From the NCBI RefSeq assembly GCF_900115845.1, contig NZ_FOXX01000003.1:89584-136178 (forward strand): a DNA stretch of 46,595 nt, given 5' to 3'. The stretch is from Priestia endophytica DSM 13796 (GTDB taxonomy: Bacteria > Bacillota > Bacilli > Bacillales > Bacillaceae_H). A model generated the notes under the pieces. The model was not told the origin of the DNA and did no database searches. It saw nothing but the letters and a program-made list of their open reading frames with translations. Positions 15,755 through 23,762 of this stretch are shown here, in pieces (the first letter of the stretch is position 1; the number at the start of each line of letters is the position of its first letter). Made by a program: the position numbers and the translations under genes.

Positions 15755-16987
15755 TTACTTATATATTTTAAGGGGAAGGTGTGTTAAAGATTGACCTGTT
15801 GCTGAATCTGTTAAATTTTCTTCTAGTTCGAATCCTTCTACAGGCTCAATTTTAGAAAATCTTTGGACAAATTCTTCGAGTGCAATTTTCCCTTCTAATC
15901 TGGCAAGCGGTGCACCAAGACAAAAATGCGATCCACTTCCAAATGTTAAGTGCTTTTTATTATTGGAACGATGAATATCAAGCGAAAATGGATTTTCAAA
16001 TACTTCTTCATCAACGTTTGCAGCACTCATCCATGCAATCACGACATCTCCTTTTTTCAGAGGAACACCAAGCAAATCATTATCTTGTTTTACAGTACGA
16101 TCTCTTCGTGACATATGAAAGCGATAACGAAGCATTTCTTCTACCGTATTCGGCACTAACTCTATATTAGCGCGCAATTCTTTGTATATGGACTGATCAT
16201 CATATAAAAGCGCATAAAATGTATTAGCTAACATATGGCTTGTTGTTTCAATGCCCGCTCCTAAAATCATCATTGTTATGCGTACAATTTCATCATCTGT
16301 AAACTTCTCGCCGTCTACTTCAGCTCGAATTAAATCCGAAATAATATCATCTGAAAGATTGAAGCGTCGTTCCGCTACGTATGGATAAAGGTACTCGTAA
16401 TATTCTTTCGCAGCCTTTTGTTTTTGTGCTTCAATATCTGCTTGGTTGTTTTTATCAAACGGTTGGAAGAGAATATCAACCCATTTTTTAAATAACATTT
16501 GATCAGTGCCTGAAAGACCAAACAAATCAGCCATAACTACAGCTGGTAGAGGCCCTGTCAACACTTGCACAATGTCATTTTCACTGTTTTCCTCTATATT
16601 ATCCAAAAGATTTCTAACAACTTGGCGAATACGCGGCTCCCACTCTTTCAAACTTCGCGGTGTAAAAGCTGCAGATAGCAATGAGCGACCTTTACGATGT
16701 GCTGGAGGATCTACACTTGTGAGCTGTACTTTATCAGGAGTTTGTCCTTCTTTACTTTTAGCACCTACAGAAATTGTTGTTCGTTCTCCTTCACTTGAGA
16801 AAAATTTATAGTTGCTCAGCACTTCTTTTACATGTTTATATTTAAAAACGTTCCATGTGTTGGTTTCTTCGTGAAAATAGACAGGATCTTTTTCAAGCTT
16901 TTCCTTATACCAATTAATTGGAAAAAATTCATCTGATCGTTTCTTAGCCTTCATAACCTCTTTAAGTGCAATAACTTCTTTTTCCAT
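15755..16987 (-). CDS. Cytochrome P450, CYP106 family
   Basis: A soluble class I bacterial P450 of 410 residues. The heme-binding loop FGSGSHFCLGAPLAR with the Cys ligand is near residue 358, the I-helix oxygen-activation motif GAGIETTSH near 243 and the ExxR motif EEMLR near 288. The segments ETNTWNVFKYKHVKEVLSNY, DPPAHRKGRSLL and ENLTDSATGQSLT are close to CYP106A2, the steroid 15-beta-hydroxylase of P. megaterium, from memory. It is probably a CYP106A or B member; terpenoids or steroids are the likely substrates. No ferredoxin or reductase gene is adjacent. GGGAG lies six bases before the ATG. Confidence 0.88.
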   Translation of the reverse strand: MEKEVIALKEVMKAKKRSDEFFPINWYKEKLEKDPVYFHEETNTWNVFKYKHVKEVLSNYKFFSSEGERTTISVGAKSKEGQTPDKVQLTSVDPPAHRKGRSLLSAAFTPRSLKEWEPRIRQVVRNLLDNIEENSENDIVQVLTGPLPAVVMADLFGLSGTDQMLFKKWVDILFQPFDKNNQADIEAQKQKAAKEYYEYLYPYVAERRFNLSDDIISDLIRAEVDGEKFTDDEIVRITMMILGAGIETTSHMLANTFYALLYDDQSIYKELRANIELVPNTVEEMLRYRFHMSRRDRTVKQDNDLLGVPLKKGDVVIAWMSAANVDEEVFENPFSLDIHRSNNKKHLTFGSGSHFCLGAPLARLEGKIALEEFVQRFSKIEPVEGFELEENLTDSATGQSLTHLPLKIYK

Positions 16988-17076
16988 AAAAATCTCCCTT
17001 CACATTTTAATAGTAAGATTTTTTTCATCTAAAGACTCTTCACGTTTGCTAATAAGACAAGGTTAATAGTTTATTT

Positions 17077-17106
17077 ATTATAAAGTACTCTAATTAGAGT
17101 ACTTTA
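17077..17106 (-). promoter_or_regulatory. P450 promoter with a perfect 26-bp palindromic operator
   Basis: The half-site TAAAGTACTCTAA (17081-17093) is followed at once by its exact reverse complement (17094-17106). On the minus strand it ends in TATAAT (17082-17077), a consensus -10 about 90 bases before the P450 start, so the palindrome fills the space upstream of the -10. A bound repressor would block polymerase. PadR proteins bind such dyads; the adjacent PadR-like protein is the likely ligand, by inference. Confidence 0.7.
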
Positions 17107-17246
17107 CTAAGATAATGATACTTGAATTATTTGATTCTTGTCAAATAACTGCTTGTTTTTTTAATCCGCTTTACACAGAAGGAGTGGAATAGAAAACATT
17201 AAAATAAAGAATAGTAACAAAGCTTTTGGATAAGCTAAATATGTCC

Positions 17247-17278
17247 ATTGTTAAATTGTTAAATCGTTAAATTGTTAA
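17247..17278 (+). repeat. Four tandem copies of an 8-bp unit
   Basis: ATTGTTAA occurs four times in a row (third copy ATCGTTAA). It lies 40 bases before the DUF3231 gene, in non-coding DNA. It may be a slippage-prone spacer between promoter and start or an array of binding sites. Confidence 0.7.
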
Positions 17279-17317
17279 AGGTGGAACAAATTCATGAACC
17301 TAATAAGGAGGATTAAA

Positions 17318-17830
17318 ATGGGTATTTTAAGTGGAAATCCAAAAGAGGAACCCATGCATTATGGAGAAGTATTTGGATTATGGTCGTTCGTTAGTGTCAC
17401 AAAAGGATGTTTAGCAGCTTATCAAACTTATTTAAACCATATTGGGGATAAAGATTTACATAAGCTCATTTTAGAAGTGATTGATCAATGTAAACAAGAA
17501 ATTAAAGAAGGTGAAGCACTTTTGAAAGAAAACGGAGTTGGTCTTCCCCCTTCTCCACCAGAACGTCCTGAAGCATGCTTAGAAGATATCCCAGTCGGAG
17601 CAAGATTTCAAGACATGGAGATTTCCGCTGCTGTCGCAATGGAAATCGCAGCAGGATTAGTAACTTGTAGCAAACTTATTAGTCAATCAATTCGAGAAGA
17701 TTTAGCGACGATGTTTGCTCAAATTCATATGCAAAAAGCTACAATTGGAGCAAAATTTTTACGCCTTAATAAAGAAAAAGGTTGGTTAGTTCCTCCCCCT
17801 CTTCATACATTCAAGCAAAAAGATTGCTAA
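17318..17830 (+). CDS. DUF3231 family protein
   Basis: A 170-residue, mostly helical protein with the DUF3231 hallmarks: MHYGEVFGLWSFVSVTKG near the start, GVGLPPSPPERP in the middle and DMEISAAVAMEIAAGL. The fold is a ferritin-like bundle in family descriptions, but the function is unknown; many Bacillaceae members are sporulation-associated. A full-length member often carries two copies of the domain (about 330 residues); this is the single-copy form. The frame opens at 17294, but AAGGAGG (17305-17311) points to the ATG at 17318. A terminator follows. Confidence 0.85.
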   Translation: MGILSGNPKEEPMHYGEVFGLWSFVSVTKGCLAAYQTYLNHIGDKDLHKLILEVIDQCKQEIKEGEALLKENGVGLPPSPPERPEACLEDIPVGARFQDMEISAAVAMEIAAGLVTCSKLISQSIREDLATMFAQIHMQKATIGAKFLRLNKEKGWLVPPPLHTFKQKDC

Positions 17831-17831
17831 T

Positions 17832-17876
17832 AAAAGTCACTCTTCTAATTCTCTAGTAGAAGAGTGACTTTTTATT
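17832..17876 (+). terminator. Terminator of the DUF3231 gene
   Basis: AAAAGTCACTCTTCTA pairs with TAGAAGAGTGACTTTT (17857-17872), followed by TTATTTTT. Confidence 0.88.
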
Positions 17877-18038
17877 TTTCTGTTCTTTAGAGAAAGAACG
17901 AATCTTTAAAAGAGATACAAACACTTTCGCAATTAGAAATATATGTTAAAATGTAATTATATTGAAGCTCATTCATTTTACTGTCTTTATCATTTAACTT
18001 CCCTGAACTTTATACTCTAATAAGTAAGGAGGAATAGA

Positions 18039-18236
18039 ATGAAAAAGAATCTAACTTTTGCTTGGATTGCTTCCCTATCTGCTCTCTTTGGGCAATTACT
18101 CTATTTCATAGGAGTCTCAGCATTTACAGGAGAATGGGGTTATGCGATGTGGAGCGCTATGGTTAGTATGGTGATCGGAGTACCAAGTATGCTAAGAACG
18201 TGGAAGCAGCACAAAATGCAACATCTAAAAGAATAA
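18039..18236 (+). CDS. Small two-helix membrane protein, unknown function
   Basis: The 65 residues form two hydrophobic segments, WIASLSALFGQLLYFIGV and an AMWSAMVSMVIGVP stretch, and end in a basic tail RTWKQHKMQHLKE. AAGGAGGAATAGA precedes the ATG, and a strong terminator begins at the stop, so it is a free-standing gene. I do not recognise the family. The 160 bases before it show no clear sigma-A promoter. Confidence 0.65.
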   Translation: MKKNLTFAWIASLSALFGQLLYFIGVSAFTGEWGYAMWSAMVSMVIGVPSMLRTWKQHKMQHLKE

Positions 18237-18277
18237 ACAAACAAGCGGTCTGCTCGTAAGACCGCTTGTTTGTTTTA
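18233..18277 (+). terminator. Terminator of the small membrane protein gene
   Basis: AAACAAACAAGCGGTCT pairs along 17 bp with AGACCGCTTGTTTGTTT; the T-rich side follows on the plus strand and the A-rich side would act on the minus strand. Confidence 0.85.
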
Positions 18278-18300
18278 TGTAAAACGGGTTAAAAGGATTG

Positions 18301-18849
18301 TTATTCAGAATAATACATCAGTAAGAAAAAGCTTGCAGGTTGTGCTGATGCATTCATATAACTATGAGAAAGATTCCCCATAAAGTTAAGCGCATCCCCT
18401 GATGAAAGCAAATGCTCTTCATCTTGGAACTTTACCGTAAGCTCTCCTTCTTTCATTAATAAGTACTCTTCTCCTAAGTGTGTTTTTGCTTCATGAACAC
18501 AGCCAGACTCAAGGGTTACAATATAAATTTCAAATTTTTTCTCAGGATGATAAGGAAAAAACGGATATACAAGGTATTTTTCTTCGTCATCTGTGATCAC
18601 ATTTAAATCTTCTATATGCACTTTTTGAACATCTGGCTTGTCCTCTTTAATAAATTCTGAAAACGAAATATTAAGACCGTTCGCAATCTTCCACAGCGTT
18701 GTAACGGTCGGACTTGATTTCCCTTTCTCAATTTGAGCAAGCATTGCTTTGCTGACACCTGTTAATTCTGAAACATGGTCAAGTGACAAACCGCGCTGCT
18801 TTCTAAATTTCATAAGGTTGTTTCCGATAATATGCTGAATTTCTTCCAT
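18301..18849 (-). CDS. XRE-family regulator with cupin domain
   Basis: A 182-residue regulator: an N-terminal Xre helix-turn-helix (MKFRKQRGLSLDHVSELTGV, MLAQIEKGKSSPTVTTLWKI, residues about 10-65) and a C-terminal cupin barrel (about 105-180, with EAKTHLGEEYLLMKEGELTV and GDALNF). It is transcribed divergently from azlCD, an arrangement common for cupin-type regulators of branched-chain amino acid exporters; the cupin probably senses an amino acid or related metabolite. AAAGGAG lies eight bases before the ATG. A TATAAT for this gene lies at 18885-18880. Confidence 0.85.
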   Translation of the reverse strand: MEEIQHIIGNNLMKFRKQRGLSLDHVSELTGVSKAMLAQIEKGKSSPTVTTLWKIANGLNISFSEFIKEDKPDVQKVHIEDLNVITDDEEKYLVYPFFPYHPEKKFEIYIVTLESGCVHEAKTHLGEEYLLMKEGELTVKFQDEEHLLSSGDALNFMGNLSHSYMNASAQPASFFLLMYYSE

Positions 18850-18945
18850 TAGAAATCTCCTTTACGGTGATTTTAATTTATTATAACATAGCATTGTTCG
18901 GTATGATGAATATATGTATAATATAATATACAAGGAGGCGATAAT

Positions 18946-19671
18946 TTGATTGCTGAAAAAGCTGCAAGTCATAAAGAGAGTCATGCTCTCACCTTTTCGC
19001 AAGGCGTGAAAGATTGTATTCCAACTCTCTTAGGCTACATAAGTATTGGATTAGCTGCAGGTGTTGTTGGTGTTGCATCGCATTTGAGCGTTATGGAAGT
19101 TGCACTTTTGTCTATACTCGTTTATGCAGGAGCTGCCCAATTTGTTATTTGCGCTTTACTTGCTTCACATAGTTCTATCTCTGCTATTATTTTAACAACT
19201 TTTATTATCAATTTACGACATCTTCTTTTAAGTGCGACGCTTGCTCCACACTTCTCTCAACATTCTTTATTAAAAAACATAGGAATTGGAATGCTTGTAA
19301 CAGATGAGTCATTTGGCGTTGCTTCAAGCAAGATCGCAAAAAATGAAAAGCTAACAGATCGTTGGGTGAATGGACTAAATATAACAGCTTATATCTTTTG
19401 GATTTTATCATGCACTGTTGGAGCTCTATTTGGCAACTTAATTTCAAATCCTGAAAAGTTTGGACTTGATTTTGCCTTAACAGCGATGTTCATCGCGCTG
19501 CTTATCTTGCAGCTTGAAAGTATTATCCCTGAAAAAGTAAAACATTATTTACGATTGATGATTTACATGGTTATTGCGATGATTGTTCTTTCCTTTTTTG
19601 TTCCTTCACATGTAGCCGTTATTCTTTCTACGGTTATTGTAGCAACAATCGGGGTGGTGAGTGATAAATGA
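18946..19671 (+). CDS. azlC: AzlC, large subunit of a branched-chain amino acid exporter
   Basis: A 241-residue membrane protein of the AzlC/YgaZ family with about seven to eight membrane segments. The motifs GVKDCIPTLLGYISIGLAAG, YAGAAQFVICALL and NLRHLLLSATLAP are family signatures. It works with the small subunit AzlD in exporting branched-chain amino acids or analogues such as azaleucine. The start is TTG at 18946 behind AAGGAGG. It overlaps azlD by four bases (ATGA). A promoter with TATAAT lies shortly upstream in the shared control region. Confidence 0.9.
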   Translation: MIAEKAASHKESHALTFSQGVKDCIPTLLGYISIGLAAGVVGVASHLSVMEVALLSILVYAGAAQFVICALLASHSSISAIILTTFIINLRHLLLSATLAPHFSQHSLLKNIGIGMLVTDESFGVASSKIAKNEKLTDRWVNGLNITAYIFWILSCTVGALFGNLISNPEKFGLDFALTAMFIALLILQLESIIPEKVKHYLRLMIYMVIAMIVLSFFVPSHVAVILSTVIVATIGVVSDK

Positions 19672-19994
19672 ATGTAAACAGCACAACACTTCTTATTATT
19701 TTAGGATGTGCCATTGTTACCGTTATTCCCCGCGTTCTTCCGTTTATTATAGTGCGGAACGTTGCGCTGCCACAACCCGTATTAAAATGGCTCTCCTACG
19801 TCCCAATTTGTATTCTAACAGCGCTTGTTGTTGAAAATTTTATTATTCACACAGAACAAGGTTTAAAAATAGACTGGACCGTGATTTCCGTTATTGTGCC
19901 AACCGCTCTTATTGCGATTTGGACAAAAAGCTTATCACTGACTGTTATCGTTGGTGTTTTGCTTATGGCCGTGATCCGCTACTTTATATTTTAA
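19668..19994 (+). CDS. azlD: AzlD, small subunit of a branched-chain amino acid exporter
   Basis: A 108-residue partner of AzlC with four membrane segments. VIPRVLPFIIVRNVALPQPVLKW-like sequence (broken here as VIPRVLPFII and PVLKWLSYVPICILTALV) is the standard AzlD/YgaH pattern. Its ATG overlaps the azlC stop, and translation is probably coupled. A terminator begins 11 bases behind the stop. Confidence 0.9.
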   Translation: MNVNSTTLLIILGCAIVTVIPRVLPFIIVRNVALPQPVLKWLSYVPICILTALVVENFIIHTEQGLKIDWTVISVIVPTALIAIWTKSLSLTVIVGVLLMAVIRYFIF

Positions 19995-20004
19995 TATACA
20001 CCAT

Positions 20005-20045
20005 AAAAAGTCTACAAAGATAAGAAGTTTTGTAGACTTTTTATC
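20005..20045 (+). terminator. Terminator of azlCD
   Basis: AAAAAGTCTACAAA pairs with TTTGTAGACTTTTT (20029-20042) around GATAAGAAGT. Confidence 0.85.
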
Positions 20046-20170
20046 TTTGTAAAACTTAGAAATCATCCTTGCCCCTTTTTCTCCATTTCTTCTCCCTATT
20101 TCCACTTTTTTAAATGAAAACACAATAATTCCCAACACCTCTTTTTTCACAGTTACAAAGTTATATAAAA

Positions 20171-20179
20171 TGGTATAAT
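20171..20179 (+). promoter_or_regulatory. Extended -10 promoter element
   Basis: TGGTATAAT is a consensus TGn extended -10, 46 bases before the small protein gene at 20225. The -35 is weak (GTTACA, 16 bases upstream). Confidence 0.5.
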
Positions 20180-20224
20180 ATCTCTTATCTCATCTCACTA
20201 TTTCACATAGGAGGAACAGGATAA

Positions 20225-20425
20225 ATGAAGAAAAAACAACTCTATTTTTCTATTAGCAGTTCTCTTTTAATCTTAGCAACGGGGATCTTCTTATTCTTAC
20301 AAATGAAAGAACAGTATGAAGAGAATAAACAGATTGGAGAAGCATGTCTGAATCAAGAAGGCACCGTTATAATGGAACGAGAAGCATTCTTTCTTATGTC
20401 TAAAACGTCATGTGAGACACATTAA
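20225..20425 (+). CDS. Small exported or membrane-anchored protein, unknown
   Basis: The 66 residues begin MKKKQLYFSISSSLLILATG and continue as one N-terminal membrane or signal segment, followed by an acidic KEQYEENKQIGEACLNQEG stretch and two Cys residues (one near 43, one near 63) that could pair outside the cell. AGGAGG lies ten bases before the ATG, and a good promoter precedes it. I do not recognise the family. Confidence 0.6.
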   Translation: MKKKQLYFSISSSLLILATGIFLFLQMKEQYEENKQIGEACLNQEGTVIMEREAFFLMSKTSCETH

Positions 20426-20568
20426 CAAAGCAGACCTTTTAACCTATTAAAATGTACCTATTCGAATTCAAAGTACCAATCTTGGAAGGATTTACACCTA
20501 GCTTTCCCTCTTTAGCCAAGCTATTGTATTAACGAGATTACAATATACATAGCTAAGGAGAGAGCATA

Positions 20569-21231
20569 ATGAAAAAGACAATTATTGCATCTGCTTTGGC
20601 CCTGTCTATCGCAGGCGGAGCTGCAGCAACGAGTACAAGTGCCATGACAATGTATAAGGAACCACCTTTTGAAGCATACAAAGTTGATAAAGGAGACACT
20701 TTCTACTTTATTGCGAAACGTTATGGTTTAGATTATAAAGAGTTAATGAAATTAAACCCAAATGTTGATCCATATAACATGAAAGTTGGTTCTATTCTTC
20801 GTTTAAAACCTGAAAACCAAAATACAACTACAACAACTTCTTCTCAATCAAGCGTAAGTGCCTATGAACAAGAAGTTGTAAAACTTGTAAACGCAGAACG
20901 TGCAAAAGCTGGTTTACAGCCACTTCAAGTTGATAACGAAGTTTCAAAAACAGCTCGTCTTAAATCACAAGACATGCATGACAACCACTATTTTGATCAT
21001 AATTCTCCTACATATGGTTCACCATTCGATATGATGAAGCAGTTTGGAATTACATATAAAGCAGCTGGAGAAAATATTGCTCAAGGTCAGCAAACGCCTG
21101 CTGAAGTAATGAAAGCTTGGATGAATAGCCCTGGTCATAAAGCAAATATTTTAAGCAGTAAATATACTCACATTGGTGTTGGATATGTAAAAGACGGAAA
21201 CTACTGGACACAGCAGTTTATCGGAAAATAA
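20569..21231 (+). CDS. Secreted LysM-CAP domain protein (YkwD-like)
   Basis: A 220-residue secreted wall-binding protein. The signal peptide ends in ATSTSA; a LysM domain (YKVDKGDTFYFIAKRYGL to VGSILRLKP, about 36-80) binds peptidoglycan or chitin-like glycans; a Thr/Ser linker follows; the CAP/SCP domain (about 100-220) has the motifs LVNAERAKAGLQPL, HYFDHNSP, GENIAQG and HKANILSSKYTHIGVGYV. Bacillus members (YkwD, SafA-associated proteins) are extracytoplasmic and often spore-related; their enzymatic role is not settled. AAGGAGAGAGCATA precedes the ATG, and a terminator follows. Confidence 0.88.
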   Translation: MKKTIIASALALSIAGGAAATSTSAMTMYKEPPFEAYKVDKGDTFYFIAKRYGLDYKELMKLNPNVDPYNMKVGSILRLKPENQNTTTTTSSQSSVSAYEQEVVKLVNAERAKAGLQPLQVDNEVSKTARLKSQDMHDNHYFDHNSPTYGSPFDMMKQFGITYKAAGENIAQGQQTPAEVMKAWMNSPGHKANILSSKYTHIGVGYVKDGNYWTQQFIGK

Positions 21232-21233
21232 TA

Positions 21234-21268
21234 AAGAGGCCTTCTAACGTAGAAGGCCTCTTTATTAT
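21234..21268 (+). terminator. Terminator of the CAP gene
   Basis: AAAGAGGCCTTCTA and TAGAAGGCCTCTTT form a perfect 14-bp stem around ACG, flanked by AT tracts. Confidence 0.9.
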
Positions 21269-21434
21269 TTTATAAACTCACTATTCAGTGAATTTGGCTA
21301 TCCTTTCAAAAGAAAAATCCAAATTCATATGAAATCAAGAGAAATTTCGCGAAAAATTAAGAAAAATAGAGTATATCCCCAAAAACCCCTTCATGTTTTC
21401 GCTTTCATGGAAAATGTACCCGTTTTCACCCTCT

Positions 21435-21464
21435 TTGTCAAAAGCAAGGGTTATGTTCGATAAT
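21435..21464 (+). promoter_or_regulatory. Sigma-A promoter of the 32-residue gene
   Basis: TTGTCA (21435-21440), 18 bases and GATAAT (21459-21464) lie 35 bases before the start at 21499. Confidence 0.55.
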
Positions 21465-21498
21465 AATAAAAGATTATTTCGTAAAGGAGATCGGTATC

Positions 21499-21597
21499 AT
21501 GAAAAAATGCATCTCACTATTTGAAATGTTAAAAATGTCTTACAAACAATCTATGACTAGCTACGGCGAAGCAATCATTAAAGTAAAAGCTAAATAA
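21499..21597 (+). CDS. 32-residue small protein, unknown
   Basis: The frame reads MKKCISLFEMLKMSYKQ and ends GEAIIKVKAK. An AAAGGAGAT ribosome binding site at a usable distance, a sigma-A-like promoter at 21435 and a terminator at 21663 define a complete small transcription unit, which is the main argument for it. The peptide is basic and amphipathic. No family is recognised. Confidence 0.5.
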   Translation: MKKCISLFEMLKMSYKQSMTSYGEAIIKVKAK

Positions 21598-21662
21598 ACT
21601 TCTTTGTTTATTCACTATACCCTATTTTGTTGAAAACTTAACTTCTAAATTTTAGATATCAT

Positions 21663-21694
21663 ATAGGACTCCAACTCGGATGTCCTATTTTTTA
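21663..21694 (+). terminator. Terminator of the 32-residue gene
   Basis: ATAGGAC (21663-21669) pairs with GTCCTAT (21682-21688), followed by TTTTTTAT. Confidence 0.75.
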
Positions 21695-21783
21695 TGTATA
21701 TTTGTCTCTCTTATAGTGGACAGTGTTATAATAGGAAAGAAATTATGATTTACATACTCTTTGCTAGGAAAGAAGGACATTTT

Positions 21784-22395
21784 ATGAAAGAAGAATGGAA
21801 AAAGGTTTTTCACATCTTTTGGGCATTTTTGAAAATTAGTCCTGTTACATTTGGTGGCGGATATGCAATGATTCCGCTTATCGAAAAAGAGATTGTTGAA
21901 AAGCGAAAATGGCTAAAAAAAGAAGAAGTAACAGACGTTCTTGCCCTTTCACAATCTGTGCCTGGGGCTGTTGCTGTGAATTCAGCTACTTTTATTGGGC
22001 AAAGAGTTGGCGGTGTAAAAGGGCTAATTGCTGCTGCTCTTGGCGTTTCCTTACCAACGTTCGGAATTATTCTTGCACTTGGAATTTTATATATTTTCAT
22101 TCAAGACAATCCAAAAGTAGAAGCTGCTTTTATGGCTATTCGCGCTTCCGTTGTAGCACTTATCTTATACGCGGCTATAAAAGTGAGCAGAACAGCTCTT
22201 TTAGACAAAACAACCATCGCCATTTTTATCGTAGGGATTCCCCTTTTATTTCTGTTTCATCCTATCTTAATTATTCTTTTAGGCGGCATTATAGGCATTG
22301 CTGTTGTTTCTATTAAAAAACGTCTTGGTTATACTGTCACGTTCGAAAAAGAAGAAGAGGATGAAGAAGATAAATACTGGCACTATATGATTTAA
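21784..22395 (+). CDS. Chromate transporter family protein, first half-size subunit
   Basis: A half-size CHR family membrane protein, about 203 residues and five to six membrane segments. The family motif FGGGYAMIPLIEKE (near residue 22), the loop LSQSVPGAVAVNSATFIG and the GGVKGLIAAALGVSLP motif are clear. AAAGAAGGACATTTT precedes the ATG at 21784; the upstream extension of the frame has no ribosome binding site. It ends in an unusual acidic tail EEEDEEDKYWHYMI. Together with the next gene it should form a two-protein antiporter for chromate efflux or sulfate-like anions, as with the paired short ChrA proteins of B. subtilis. Confidence 0.87.
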   Translation: MKEEWKKVFHIFWAFLKISPVTFGGGYAMIPLIEKEIVEKRKWLKKEEVTDVLALSQSVPGAVAVNSATFIGQRVGGVKGLIAAALGVSLPTFGIILALGILYIFIQDNPKVEAAFMAIRASVVALILYAAIKVSRTALLDKTTIAIFIVGIPLLFLFHPILIILLGGIIGIAVVSIKKRLGYTVTFEKEEEDEEDKYWHYMI

Positions 22396-22417
22396 CTTGC
22401 AGGAAGGGGAAAGATTT

Positions 22418-22960
22418 GTGCTGTTATGGCAGCTTTTTAAAACATTTTTTATTATTGGTTTAGTTTCTTTTGGAGGTGGATATGCCATTATTCCCGTTAT
22501 TCAAACCGAAGTATTGAGACACGAATGGATGACGCCTCAACAATTTACAGACATGATTGCAATTGCCGGTATGTCTCCTGGTCCGATTGCCACAAATAGC
22601 GCTGTTCTTGTAGGATACTCGATGGCAAATTTACAAGGAGCGGTAGTTTCTGCGCTTGGAATTCTTCTTCCTTCCGTCATTCTGGTTCTTATTATCGCTT
22701 TAGCGTTTCAAAAACTCCATCATCATCCCATCGTAAAATCAGTATTCTATGGCCTTCGCCCTATTGTGGTTAGCTTAATTATTTATTCAGCAATCAAATT
22801 CGCTGTTTCAAACGGCCTCGTTAGTCTAGATGCTTCCTTTCATACGATAAGCTTAATCGTGATTTGTGGGTTATCTCTATTTGCGCTTTTAAAGCTGCGC
22901 TGGAATCCGGTTTACGTAATTATTTTATCGGGGCTTGTAGGTATTGCTCTTTACTCATAA
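22418..22960 (+). CDS. Chromate transporter family protein, second half-size subunit
   Basis: The second half of a CHR pair, 180 residues. SFGGGYAIIPVIQTEV, GMSPGPIATNSAVLVGY and LQGAVVSALGILLPS match the same family motifs as its neighbour, but the sequences differ, as expected for the two antiparallel halves. GGAAGGGG lies eight bases before a GTG at 22418, which I take as the start; a TTG at 22397 lacks a site. It starts 22 bases after the first subunit, and a terminator follows. Confidence 0.87.
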   Translation: MLLWQLFKTFFIIGLVSFGGGYAIIPVIQTEVLRHEWMTPQQFTDMIAIAGMSPGPIATNSAVLVGYSMANLQGAVVSALGILLPSVILVLIIALAFQKLHHHPIVKSVFYGLRPIVVSLIIYSAIKFAVSNGLVSLDASFHTISLIVICGLSLFALLKLRWNPVYVIILSGLVGIALYS

Positions 22961-22996
22961 AAAAAGAGACTTCATGATGAAGTCTCTTTTTTATAA
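22960..22996 (+). terminator. Terminator of the chromate transporter pair
   Basis: AAAAAGAGACTTCAT and ATGAAGTCTCTTTTTT pair directly after the stop. Confidence 0.88.
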
Positions 22997-23052
22997 CCTT
23001 ATGAAGTATTTTTGTTATAATAATGTTAAAAAGGAAATGAAAGGATTTTTTT

Positions 23053-23762
23053 ATGATTTCTGTAAATATTGAAAAAGCGGGTTATGTACAAAATCAAGAA
23101 ATTATTTTGAATGTCCATTTCACGATTGAAAAAGGACAACTTATAGGACTTATTGGATCAAATGGAGCGGGAAAAGTACAACAATTAAATCTATCATTGG
23201 TACACTTCCTTTCTTAAAAGGGAAGATTACTAAAACAGAAAATGAAATTCAAACATATGTACCTGAACACCCTTCTTTTTACCACTATTTAACATTAAGG
23301 GAACATATTCGCTTAACAGCCTCCCTCCACCACATTCCTAAGGAAGTTTATGAAAAAAGAGCACAAGATCTTCTTTCCCTTTTCAATTTAGAAACAAAGC
23401 TTGATCATTTTCCAATCCACTTTTCAAAAGGAATGAAACAAAAAGCAATGCTGCTTTTCTCCTTTATAACAGAAGCTGACTTCTTTATCATTGATGAACC
23501 TTTTATCGGACTTGATCCAAAAGCAACAAAAGATTTACTTCATCTCATTGAAAAAGAACGAAAAAGAGGAGCCTGTATTTTAATGTGTACTCATGTGTTG
23601 GATACAGCTGAACGCTACTGTGACTCTTTTGTACTTCTCCATGAGGGAAAAATACTTTCACAAGGGAATCTTGAAGAGATTAGACAAAAAGCGGGTTTAC
23701 CTTCCAAACCCCTTCTTGAATGCTTTTACAAACTCCAAGAAAGCGAGGGAGCCCTAAATTGA
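23053..23762 (+). pseudogene. EcsA/YthP-like ABC transporter ATPase, frameshifted in Walker A
   Basis: An ABC ATPase that would be about 236 residues. Frame one gives MISVNIEKAGYVQNQEII to LIGSNGAGK; there the sequence GGAAAAGTACAAC needs one more A to continue as GKSTTIKSIIG. The second frame then runs unbroken through YLTLREHIRL, FSKGMKQKAM (signature), FIIDEPFIGLDP (Walker B) and MCTHVLDTAE to the stop at 23762. The missing base lies in an A run (23172-23175), so strand slippage, programmed frameshifting or a sequencing error are all possible. It is followed, with a four-base overlap, by its permease. Confidence 0.8.
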
